Position numbers and translations under genes: made by a program. From Palsa-504 sp963819785 (GTDB lineage: Bacteria; Actinomycetota; Actinomycetes; Streptosporangiales; Streptosporangiaceae), in the NCBI GenBank assembly GCA_963819785.1, contig CAWFXW010000026.1, positions 1,109,582-1,173,581 of the forward strand: a stretch of 64,000 bases of DNA. Reading direction: 5' to 3'. Below the pieces are notes generated by a model. It made no database searches. It was not told the DNA's origin and saw only the letters and a list, made by a program, of their open reading frames with translations. Below are positions 1-7,811 of the stretch, in pieces (position 1 is the first letter of the stretch; every line of letters starts with the position of its first letter).

Positions 1-539
1 TTGGACTCATTAGCCTCGAATGACCCGTTGAGCATGACGGAACCGTTGACCGCGTGGAAGCCGCTGGTTCCGCCCGTGCCCACGGGCACGAACGCCGGGT
101 AGGTGGAAAAGCGCATCCCGTCGGCGTAGTTGCGCAGAGCCACCCGGGCCCGGTCGAGCATGTTCGTCGGCAGGTCTCCGACCGGAAACCAGCACACGTC
201 GGGCGACGCGGACTGGCCGGCCCAGCCGGACACGGACAGGAAGAACGCGATCCGCCCGCCGCCGGAGACGTCGTGCATGACATGGGCCAGTGAGACGTTC
301 TCGCCGCCGATCGCGATGCCGGCGGCCGAGGCCACCCGGATCGCCGTCTCCACGATCGTTTCCCGGTCGGCGAGTTCGCCGGACGGCGGCTCGTACGCGC
401 CGTCACCGTAACCGGTGTTGGCCCGCTCCCTGAGCAGGATGCGCCCGTTCCTCATCAGCAGGAGGATGACGTCCACGACGACCCTGCGACGTGGCGCCAC
501 GTCGGCAGCGATCGAGGTGCCGCCCGCTCTGCTCGTCAT
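1..539 (-). CDS. Nudix-fold protein with degenerate catalytic box (partial)
   Basis: Open reading frame entering from the left window edge; the 3' end lies outside. It starts at ATG 539 behind a GGCGAGG stretch; a GTG about 20 nt further upstream is an alternative. The fold markers fit actinomycete MutT-like Nudix proteins: a VDVILLLMRNGRILL strand, the NTGYGDGAYEPPSG turn, an AHVMHD strand and a WFPVGDLP segment. In the Nudix box the first Gly and Glu are kept (SGELADRETIVETAIR), but the following helix reads RVASAAGI where active members have REUxEExGU. All three metal-binding glutamates of that helix are therefore replaced by V, A and A. I infer a catalytically dead relative, perhaps a nucleotide sensor. 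No frame break is needed to read it. Confidence 0.75.
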   Translation of the reverse strand, partial: MTSRAGGTSIAADVAPRRRVVVDVILLLMRNGRILLRERANTGYGDGAYEPPSGELADRETIVETAIRVASAAGIAIGGENVSLAHVMHDVSGGGRIAFFLSVSGWAGQSASPDVCWFPVGDLPTNMLDRARVALRNYADGMRFSTYPAFVPVGTGGTSGFHAVNGSVMLNGSFEANES

Positions 540-643
540 GATCGCCTCGCCGCGCCCCACCCCTACCGAGACCTGGGTCCCTGCCCGGCGCATATAGCTT
601 TCATACGCACTGCCCAGGAAAGAGCACGCTACCTCCGGCGGGT

Positions 644-785
644 TGTGGATCGCCATGTGCACAAGGGCGGGCAACCTGTGGACGACGGGCGGGAAACGGC
701 GGCCGCGGCTGTGGACACCGGGGCACGCGATCCTTGCCCGGACGGCAACTGCGGCTGTGGAGAACCGTTCCACCCATGTGGACGA
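644..785 (+). promoter_or_regulatory. Cluster of five DnaA-box-like nonamers
   Basis: The hexamer TGTGGA occurs five times in one orientation, beginning at 644, 677, 710, 756 and 777; the first three are exactly 33 bp apart. Extended, they are TGTGGATCG, TGTGGACGA, TGTGGACAC, TGTGGAGAA and TGTGGACGA, the reverse complements of Streptomyces-type DnaA boxes (consensus TTGTCCACA with a relaxed left end). They sit between the divergent Nudix-like and VOC genes. A DnaA titration or regulatory site is an inference; there is no dnaA or dnaN nearby, so this is not evidently oriC. Confidence 0.4.
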
Positions 786-805
786 CCGGGGGGAAGAATA
801 GTTCT

Positions 806-829
806 GCAAACGGCCCCGCGGCCGTTTGC
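806..829. other. 10-bp stem hairpin, 4-nt loop
   Basis: GCAAACGGCC and GGCCGTTTGC form a perfect inverted repeat around the loop CCGC. There is no T-tract on either side, so it is not a classic intrinsic terminator. It lies directly after the DnaA-box-like cluster and upstream of the VOC gene, and could be an operator or a factor-assisted stop. Confidence 0.45.
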
Positions 830-1041
830 CATCATGGGTGGGAGTGGCGGGAGCAACGGGGCGGGCACGGGAGAAACGGGGTACCGCTGGGAGCCGGTGC
901 CGGGCGCGTGGAACGTGCGGCCGCGCGGGACGGGCGCATCATCGTGGGGGTGCTCGGCATGCGGGTGGCCTCCCACTTCGGGTGCCCGGGAACGACATGG
1001 CACCATAGGCGGGTCCGTCCGACCGCGCCGGGAGCGTGAGC

Positions 1042-1473
1042 ATGTACACCAAGATCCAGGTGACCTTCGACGCCGCCGAGCCGGAGAAGCTGGCCGAATT
1101 CTGGGGCCTGGCCCTGGGATACGTGGTCGAGCCGCCGCCGGAGGGCTTTGCGAGCTGGGAGGACTTCGCCAGCTCGGCCGGGATCGGTGAACATGAGCGG
1201 GGCCAGGTGGCGTCCCGGATCGACCCGGCAGGCGAGGGCCCGCGGCTGTACTTCCAGCGCGTGCCGGAAAGCAAGACGGCCAAGAACCGCGTCCACCTCG
1301 ACGTACGGGTGGCCGGGCGGGAGGTCCGCGGCGAGGCACGCAGGCGGCTGGTCAGCGAGCATGTGGAGCGACTGGTTCAGGCGGGCGCAACGCTGGCCTG
1401 GCGGACTGACGATGTGCGCGGCAGTTCGGTCACCCTGTATGACCCGGAGGGTAATGAGTTCTGCGTGACCTGA
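1042..1473 (+). CDS. VOC (glyoxalase/bleomycin-resistance fold) protein
   Basis: A 143-residue single-domain protein of the vicinal-oxygen-chelate superfamily, Glyoxalase_6-like subgroup common in actinomycetes. It begins with an IQVTFDAAEPEKLAEFW strand-helix pair, has the middle strand NRVHLDVRV, and ends with VTLYDPEGNEFCV, the usual closing beta hairpin. Start: an in-frame GTG lies at 1036, but GGGAG at 1030-1034 is too close to it and is well spaced for ATG 1042, so I chose 1042. It is monocistronic, with a long gap downstream. The substrate cannot be told from sequence; members range from lyases to binding proteins. Confidence 0.85.
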   Translation: MYTKIQVTFDAAEPEKLAEFWGLALGYVVEPPPEGFASWEDFASSAGIGEHERGQVASRIDPAGEGPRLYFQRVPESKTAKNRVHLDVRVAGREVRGEARRRLVSEHVERLVQAGATLAWRTDDVRGSSVTLYDPEGNEFCVT

Positions 1474-2503
1474 CGTGGATTGCGCCAGGCGCTCGGGCGG
1501 GTGGCGGGGTGGCGTAACTACGTGCTTGCGGTCCCGGTCGGCGGAGGCGAGCCAGGCGAGCCGGAAGGAATTGCGGGCCAGCTCGGCGGGCAAACCTGTC
1601 CGCAGGCGCTGAGACCACGGAAAGCAGCCGTATCGCTACGGATCATCAATATTTGGTCAAATGGTCAAAAAGCAATCCATCTCATTGCTCCTTCGACATT
1701 CCGTAACGGTCAGCTAAAACGGGGCCGGAGGGGCGCGGATGCGTAGCAACTGCGCAGCAATCGATTGCGGGAATCCGGGTGGAGCGTGAAGTTGCGGACC
1801 GCATCAGAGTGCGCCCGGAAGACGCGGGCCGCGCGAGCCGGAGTCAGCGCCGAACCGGTGAGTAACTTAATCCGGAGCGGATTGGAAAGCGCGTCCAAAG
1901 GTGACCGGAAATCCCGTTCCCGGGCCGGCAAACCGGACGGAGGGGGTCGCGGGCCGGGCCGGACGGTGGCGGAGGCTGAGCCGGGCGGGGTCGGAGGGGT
2001 TGGCGAGCGGGGTCGGAGGGGTTGGCGAGCGGGGTCGGAGGGTTGGCGAGCGGGGGGCGCGGGGTGGGGTACGCGGGTCGGGGGCGAGTGGGTTGCGGGG
2101 TATGCGGGTATGCAATCTGGAGGGTAGGGACGACGCTGCGTAGTGGCGGGGATGCGGCTATGGCATATGTGCAATTACTGGGACTTGCCGGGCTTTGGGC
2201 GGCTTGCGTTACCGCGGCTCGGAAATCGATTGCAGGAAACCTTTTGCCTACCCTATTCGGGGCTTATCTCAACTTTTCGCAACGCATAGCCAGGGGCCGG
2301 AATCACCCACTAACATGCCCCTTAAGACCGGACTGCGCTGCACGTGCGGAATGGTGGCCCGCTCGGCGGAGTCGGCGGGCCGGGCTCGAGCATCGCGGAC
2401 GGCCATGACGGGGGGTAGCGGCCGCTCGCACCTGGAGGAGTTGGCCGCGGCGAGGCAGGGATCCCCTGCCAGCCGCCCGGGTATCGCGGGAGAGGCTGTC
2501 AGC
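1474..2503. other. Long non-coding stretch with a G-rich repeat
   Basis: About 1 kb between the VOC gene and the first STAND ATPase. Around 1640-1700 it is locally AT-rich (ATATTTGGTCAAATGG), a possible promoter area. It then holds the G-rich tandem repeat at 1987-2051. The reading frame of the STAND gene stays open back to about 2195, but that part has low-complexity composition and no counterpart in the paralogue. I see no gene here. Confidence 0.5.
1987..2051 (+). repeat. Tandem repeat, 3 x 22 bp, G-rich
   Basis: Three head-to-tail copies of a 22-bp unit starting GGGGTCGGAGGGG and ending TTGGCGAGC: 1987-2008, 2009-2030, and 2031-2051 (one G shorter). Further degenerate G runs follow to about 2110. 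The plus strand has many G3-4 tracts and could form G-quadruplexes. It lies about 450 bp upstream of the STAND ATPase start. Confidence 0.85.
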
Positions 2504-5020
2504 GTGGTCGCGCAGCGTTCCGGAGCGCCGCCACCGGAGATGTTGGTGTCGGGCAGCATCCCGCCGCTGGCCGACGCCTACTTCCAGCGCCTTGAGACCG
2601 GCATCGACCTGAAGTCCGGGCTGTTCCCCGGCGAGACCGTGGTGCTGGTGCACGGCGGTGACGGCGACGCCGTCTCGGTGGCCATGGGCGGCACCGGCAA
2701 GACCCAGCTGGCCGTGGAGTTCACCCAGGCGCTGCGCAACGCCCGGGCCGTCGACGTCCTGATCTGGATCACCGCGAGCAGCCGGGACGCGCTTCGCTCC
2801 GGGTTCGCGCAGGCGGCGGGCGCGGTCGGCGCGGGCGACCCGGCGGCGGACGCGGGCGAGGCCGCGGCCCGCTTCACCGCCTGGCTGGCGCGCACCGAGC
2901 GACGCTGGGCGCTGATCCTGGACGACCTGGCGGACCTGGCCCACCTGGACGGGTTGTGGCCGGCCGGACCGAACGGCCAGATCATCATCACCACCCGGCT
3001 GCCGGGCGCGGCGTTCGGCGTCGGCGTGCACGCGGCGGCCAGCGGGCTGCGGATCGCCCCGGTGGGCGGGTTCAGCCGCCGGGAGGCGATCTCCTACCTG
3101 AGCTCCCGGCTCACCGACTACGCCGACCAGCGGGTCGAGGCGCTCGACCTGGCCGAGGACCTGGACGGGCTGCCGCTCGGGCTGGCCCAGGCGGCCGCGG
3201 TGATGAACGCGAACGGGCTGAGCTGCAAGGAGTACCGCGCGCAATTCGGCGAGCGGCGCGCGTACATGGCCGGCCGGCCGGTCGAGGGGGTCTCCCCCGC
3301 GGTGCTGGCCACCTGGTCGCTCGCCGCCGAGTGCGCACACCAGCTGGTGCCCGCGGGACTGGCCTGGCCGGCCCTGGCCCTGACCGCCATGCTCGACCCG
3401 CACGGGATCCCGGGCGCGGTGCTGACCAGCCCGGCGGCCTGCGGCTTCATCGCGGGCCGCCCGAGCAGCGCCACGGGCGCGGACCAGAACCTGGCCCGGA
3501 CGGCGGTCACCAACCTGGCCGTGGCCGGCCTGGTCAGCATCGACCCGACGAACGCGATCCGGACCGTGCGGATGCACCGCTGCGTGCAGGCCGCGGTGCG
3601 CGCCTACCTGCCGCCCGCGGACGCGGACCAGGTCGTGGTGGCGGCGGCGGACGCCCTGGTGCAGACCTGGCCGGAACCGGGGACCAACCGGGACGGGGCG
3701 CCGGAGCTCGGCCAGGCCCCAATCGATCAGGCGCTGCTTGATCAGGCGCTGCGCGACTGCGCGATCAGCCTGTGTGCGGCCCGGCCCGGCGCCGAGACGC
3801 CGCCGGACGCGCCGCCCGCGCCGGACCCGCTGTGGCAGCCCGAGGCCCACCCGGTGCTGTTCCGGCTGGGCCAGAGCCTGGAGGACAGCAGGCTCGGCGA
3901 TCCGGCGATGGCCTACTGGCAGTTCATGGTGGCCGCCACCACCCGCAGGCTCGGACCGGTGCACGCCAACACGCTCACGGCCAAGGAGCGGCTGGCCGTC
4001 GCCTACGAGGCGGCGGGGCGGTTCGGCGACGCCATCGCCTTGTTCGCCGGCGCCCTGAGCGACCGGGAACGCGGCCAGGGCCCCGAGCACCCCGACACGA
4101 TCGCGGCCCGCGGCCGGCTCGCGCACGCCTACGCCGGGGCGGGCCTGCCCGGCGAGGCGGTGGCGCTGTACGAGCACATGGTGGCGGACTCGAGCCGGCA
4201 GCTCGGCCTCGGGCACCCGGTCACGCTGACCGCGCGGTCCGGGCTGGCCGACGCGTACGCCGAGGCGGGCCGGACCCGGGAGTCACTGACCACCTTCCAG
4301 ATGCTCAGCGTCGACACCGAGCGGATGTTCGGCCCGCGGCACCAGGCCGCGCTGACCGCGCGGGCCAACCTGGCCGCCGCGTTCCTGACCAACGGGCAGA
4401 GCCGGGAGGCGGTGGACCGGTACAAGAGCCTGCTGGCCGATCACGAGGCGATGAGCGGCCGGGACCATCCCGACACGATCTCGGCCCGGGCCGCCCTGGC
4501 CTCGGCCTACCGCCGCAGCGGCAAGTCCAAAGACGCGATCGCGCAGCACAAGAGGGTCCTGGCCGACCGGGAGCGGACCGCCGGGCCCGAGCACCCGGAC
4601 ACCATCGCGGCCCGGGCCAACCTGGCCTTCGCCTACCGCAGCGCCGGGCAGTTGCGCGAGGCGATCCCCGAGTACGAGCGCACGCTCGCCGACCGGGAAC
4701 GGGTGCAGGGCCCGGACCACGCGGACACCCGCACCGCGCGCGCCAACCTGGCCGCCGCCTACCAGCAGGCCGGCCTGTCCGAGGCCGTGCAGCAGTACGA
4801 GCACGCGCTGGCCGACTGCGACCGGATGCTCGGCCCGGCCGAGGCGGAGACGCTGACCACCCGGATCAGCCTGGCCTCCGCGCTGTACGCGGGGGGCCGC
4901 CTGATGGAGGGCGTCGCGGTGCTGCAGCGCGCGCTGTCCGACGCGGAGCGTTATCTCGGCCCGGATCACCCGATGACCCAGACCGTGCGCGCCGACCTCG
5001 ACGCGGCCACGCGGACCTGA
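2504..5020 (+). CDS. STAND ATPase: NB-ARC domain with C-terminal TPR array (copy 1)
   Basis: An 838-residue signalling ATPase. After a short N-terminal segment with the motif SGSIPPLADAYFQRLETG (residues 16-33) comes an NB-ARC module: Walker A GGTGKT at 62-67, Walker B LILDD at 137-141, the TTR sensor at 163-165, and GLPLGL at 222-227. A winged-helix region follows, then about eight and a half 42-residue TPRs (pattern GPxHPDTxxARxxLAxAY) to the end. There is no fused effector such as TIR, protease or nuclease. Start: the frame is open from about 2195, but GTG 2504 aligns exactly with the start of the paralogue at 5345, and both follow a shared GAGAGGCT leader. STAND proteins oligomerise on ATP binding when their sensor repeats meet a ligand; the ligand here is unknown. 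Confidence 0.9.
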   Translation: MVAQRSGAPPPEMLVSGSIPPLADAYFQRLETGIDLKSGLFPGETVVLVHGGDGDAVSVAMGGTGKTQLAVEFTQALRNARAVDVLIWITASSRDALRSGFAQAAGAVGAGDPAADAGEAAARFTAWLARTERRWALILDDLADLAHLDGLWPAGPNGQIIITTRLPGAAFGVGVHAAASGLRIAPVGGFSRREAISYLSSRLTDYADQRVEALDLAEDLDGLPLGLAQAAAVMNANGLSCKEYRAQFGERRAYMAGRPVEGVSPAVLATWSLAAECAHQLVPAGLAWPALALTAMLDPHGIPGAVLTSPAACGFIAGRPSSATGADQNLARTAVTNLAVAGLVSIDPTNAIRTVRMHRCVQAAVRAYLPPADADQVVVAAADALVQTWPEPGTNRDGAPELGQAPIDQALLDQALRDCAISLCAARPGAETPPDAPPAPDPLWQPEAHPVLFRLGQSLEDSRLGDPAMAYWQFMVAATTRRLGPVHANTLTAKERLAVAYEAAGRFGDAIALFAGALSDRERGQGPEHPDTIAARGRLAHAYAGAGLPGEAVALYEHMVADSSRQLGLGHPVTLTARSGLADAYAEAGRTRESLTTFQMLSVDTERMFGPRHQAALTARANLAAAFLTNGQSREAVDRYKSLLADHEAMSGRDHPDTISARAALASAYRRSGKSKDAIAQHKRVLADRERTAGPEHPDTIAARANLAFAYRSAGQLREAIPEYERTLADRERVQGPDHADTRTARANLAAAYQQAGLSEAVQQYEHALADCDRMLGPAEAETLTTRISLASALYAGGRLMEGVAVLQRALSDAERYLGPDHPMTQTVRADLDAATRT

Positions 5021-5344
5021 TCCCGTAGCACCGCCGGGGCCGCTGCGCCCTATCACTTGCTGAGATGGTGTTCGGGTATTTGAAATTACAAGAAACTGCC
5101 GTCTACCAGTGGGACGTAAAGCCGTAAATGACTGCTTAAAAAGGGCTATGCATAGGCAATCACCCCGTGCGGCCTGCGGGAAGTCGATAGACTCGGCCTT
5201 CAGGAGATGAGTACGGACGGTACCCGGGAGGATACGGTTCGGATTACCGGGCGCAGGTAGTGACTTATCACGACATATCATCATGGCCTGGTGATCCTTA
5301 TTATCATGCGAGATGAGCCCGCACGGTGAGAGAGGCTATCCACA
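5021..5344. other. Intergenic region between STAND paralogues
   Basis: 324 bp with lower GC than its surroundings (for example AAATGACTGCTTAAAAAGGG near 5126). It probably carries the promoter of the downstream STAND-GMC gene set. The last 20 bp, GAGAGGCTATCCACA before GTG 5345, match the leader of copy 1 (GAGAGGCTGTCAGC), showing that the duplication included the ribosome-binding region. No gene is visible. Confidence 0.5.
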
Positions 5345-7765
5345 GTGGTCGCGCAGCACCCCGGCATGTTGACTCACCCGGGGATCCTGCTGTCCGGGAT
5401 CGTGCCGCCGCTCGCGGATACCTACTACACCCGGACCGAGACCGGGCCGGATCTGGCTACCAGCCTGCAGCCCGGCCAGACCGTCGTGCTCGTGCACGGC
5501 GAGGAGAGCGACGTGGCCCCGGCGGCCCAGGGCGGCACGGGCAAGACGCAGCTCGCGGTGGAGTTCGCGCACGCCATGTGGAACGCCCGGCTGGTCGAGA
5601 TCCTGGTCTGGGTGACCGCGACCAACGCGGACGCCGTGATCACCGGCTTCGCGCAGGCGGCGAACATGGTCGACGCCGGCCCGTCCAGTGAGGGCGCGGA
5701 GGAGGCCGCGGCGCGGTTCGTGTCCTGGCTGGCGCATACCACGCGGCCGTGGGCGCTGATCATCGACGACCTGAACGACGTGGCCGACCTGGAGCACCTG
5801 TGGCCGTCCGGCCCGTCCGGCCGGGTCCTGATCACCACCCGGCTGCCCCAGTCGGCCTGGGATTCGAAGGACCTGCAGGTCATCGCGGTGCCCGGGCTGA
5901 GCCGGCGGGAGGCTCTCTCCTATCTCAGCGCCCGGCTCACCGACCATCCCGACCAGCGGATCGAGGCGCTCGACCTGGGCGAGGAGCTGGGCGGCCTGCC
6001 GCTCGCGCTCGGCCAGGCCACCGCGGTGATCAACGCCCGCCAGCAGGGCTGCCGGGAGTACCGTGCGGCGCTGAACGAGCGGCTGCGGCACATGTCCGCC
6101 GTGGACGGGGCGTCGGCCACCGTGCTGGCCACCTGGTCACTGGCCGCCGAGTGCGCGCACGGGCTGCCGCCGGGCGGGCTGGCCTGGCCCACGCTGGTGC
6201 TGGCCGCCATGATGGACCACCACGGCGTCCCCGGCGCGGTGATGACCAGCCCGACCGCGTGCAGCTATATCGCGGGCCGGCCGAGCACGGCGGGCGGGGC
6301 GGACCAGAACATGGTCCGGGCCGCGATCAACAACCTGGCCGCGGTGGGCCTGATCACCATCGACCCGGCCAGCCCGGTGCGCACGGTGCGGATGCACGCG
6401 AGCGTCCAGGCCGCGGTGCGGTCCTACCTGCCGCAGGCCGACCTGGAGCAGGTCGCGCTGGCCGCCGCGGACGCGCTGCTCGAGACCTGGCCCGAGGGCG
6501 AGGGCGGACCCCAGCTCGACCAGGCCCTGCGGGACTGCGCCGCGGCGCTGCGGGCCAACGACGGCGGCATGCTGTGGAAGACCGAGGCCCATCCGCTGCT
6601 GTTCCGCGCCGGGCTGTCGCTGGAGAACAGCAGGCTGTCCGGTGCGGCGATCACGTACTGGCAGTCCATGCTGTCCACGAGCACCCGGCTGCTCGGCCCC
6701 GCGCACGCCAACGCGGTGGTGGCCAGGGACCGGCTGGCCGCGGCGTTCGAGTCGGCCGGACGTCCGGCCGAGGCGATCTCGGTGTTCCAGACCGCGCTGA
6801 CCGACCGGGAGCGCAACCAGGGACCCGAGCATCCGGAGACCATCGAGGCCCGCGGGCACCTGGCGCACGCCTACCAGAGCGCGGGGCGGCCCGCGGAGGC
6901 GGTCGCCCTGTACGAGCGCACGGTGGCCGACTCCGAGCGGCTGCTCGGCACCGGCCACCCGGTGACCCTGGGCAGCCGGGCCAGCCTGGCCGACGCGTAC
7001 GCCAAGGCGGGGCAGATCAGGGACGGGCTGCGGGGCTACGAGCAGCTGCTTTCCGACGCCGAGCGGGTGCTGGGCGCGGGGCATCCGACCACGCTGAGCG
7101 CGCGCGCCAGCCTGGCCGCCGCGTACGCGGCCAACGGGCGGTTCAAGCCGGCCATCGACCAGTACGAGCGGGCGCTGACCGACCAGGAGCGGATGCACGG
7201 GCGCGATCACCCGGACGCCATCGCGGCGCGGGCCGCCCTGGCCTCGGCGTACCGGGCGGCCGGGAAGCTGAAGGACGCCATCGGCCAGTACGAACGGGTG
7301 CTGGCCGACCGGGAGCGGGTCGAGGGCGCCGATCACCCGGACACGATCGCGGCGCGGGCCAACCTGGCCTACGCCTACCGCAGCGCGGGACGGTTCCGGG
7401 AGGCGGTCCCGGTCTACGAGCGCACCCTGGCCGACCGGGAGCGGGTCCAGGGCCCCGACCACCGAGAGACCCTGACCGCGCGGACCAACCTGGCCGGGTG
7501 CTACCAGCAGGCGCGCCGGCTGACCGACGCGATCCCGCAGTACGAGCGGGCGCTGGCCGACAGCGAGCGGATGCTCGGGGCCGGCGACACCGAGACGCTG
7601 ACCACCCGGTGCAACCTGGCCTCGGCGTACTACACGGCCGGCCGCCTGTCCGAAGTAGTCGCGGTCCTGCAGCGGGCGCTGACCGACTGCGAGCGGTACC
7701 TGGGTCCCGACCACGAGATGACCCAGACCGTGCGCCGGAACCTGGATGCCGCGACCCAGGCGTAG
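5345..7765 (+). CDS. STAND ATPase: NB-ARC domain with C-terminal TPR array (copy 2)
   Basis: An 806-residue tandem paralogue of the preceding gene, collinear throughout: LSGIVPPLADTYYTRTETG near the N-terminus, Walker A GGTGKT at 63-68, Walker B LIIDD, ITTRLP, GLPLAL, winged helix, then the same eight and a half 42-residue TPRs. Identity is highest in the ATPase core and in TPRs 5-6, and lower in TPRs 3-4, as expected if the sensor face has diverged. It uses a GTG start. The next gene, the GMC oxidoreductase, begins only 46 bp downstream, so the two are probably co-transcribed. Like copy 1 it lacks a recognisable effector domain, so any output must come through a partner protein. Confidence 0.9.
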   Translation: MVAQHPGMLTHPGILLSGIVPPLADTYYTRTETGPDLATSLQPGQTVVLVHGEESDVAPAAQGGTGKTQLAVEFAHAMWNARLVEILVWVTATNADAVITGFAQAANMVDAGPSSEGAEEAAARFVSWLAHTTRPWALIIDDLNDVADLEHLWPSGPSGRVLITTRLPQSAWDSKDLQVIAVPGLSRREALSYLSARLTDHPDQRIEALDLGEELGGLPLALGQATAVINARQQGCREYRAALNERLRHMSAVDGASATVLATWSLAAECAHGLPPGGLAWPTLVLAAMMDHHGVPGAVMTSPTACSYIAGRPSTAGGADQNMVRAAINNLAAVGLITIDPASPVRTVRMHASVQAAVRSYLPQADLEQVALAAADALLETWPEGEGGPQLDQALRDCAAALRANDGGMLWKTEAHPLLFRAGLSLENSRLSGAAITYWQSMLSTSTRLLGPAHANAVVARDRLAAAFESAGRPAEAISVFQTALTDRERNQGPEHPETIEARGHLAHAYQSAGRPAEAVALYERTVADSERLLGTGHPVTLGSRASLADAYAKAGQIRDGLRGYEQLLSDAERVLGAGHPTTLSARASLAAAYAANGRFKPAIDQYERALTDQERMHGRDHPDAIAARAALASAYRAAGKLKDAIGQYERVLADRERVEGADHPDTIAARANLAYAYRSAGRFREAVPVYERTLADRERVQGPDHRETLTARTNLAGCYQQARRLTDAIPQYERALADSERMLGAGDTETLTTRCNLASAYYTAGRLSEVVAVLQRALTDCERYLGPDHEMTQTVRRNLDAATQA

Positions 7766-7811
7766 CCTCACAGGAAAATTGGGACGCCCGGCGGCGAAAA
7801 GAGGTAGAGCA

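Noticed and set aside
832..1618. Long minus-strand open frames opposite the VOC gene
   Set aside because: They mirror the codon pattern of the plus-strand gene, are rich in Arg/Pro/Gly and lack family features; typical GC-rich antisense shadows.
1710..2174. A 154-codon minus-strand frame, Pro-rich
   Set aside because: It is the complement of the G-rich repeat region, with low-complexity composition and no ribosome-binding site.
2195..2503. N-terminal extension of the first STAND ATPase (starts at 2195 or 2405)
   Set aside because: No counterpart in the paralogue, atypical composition, and the GTG at 2504 with its leader is conserved between the two copies.
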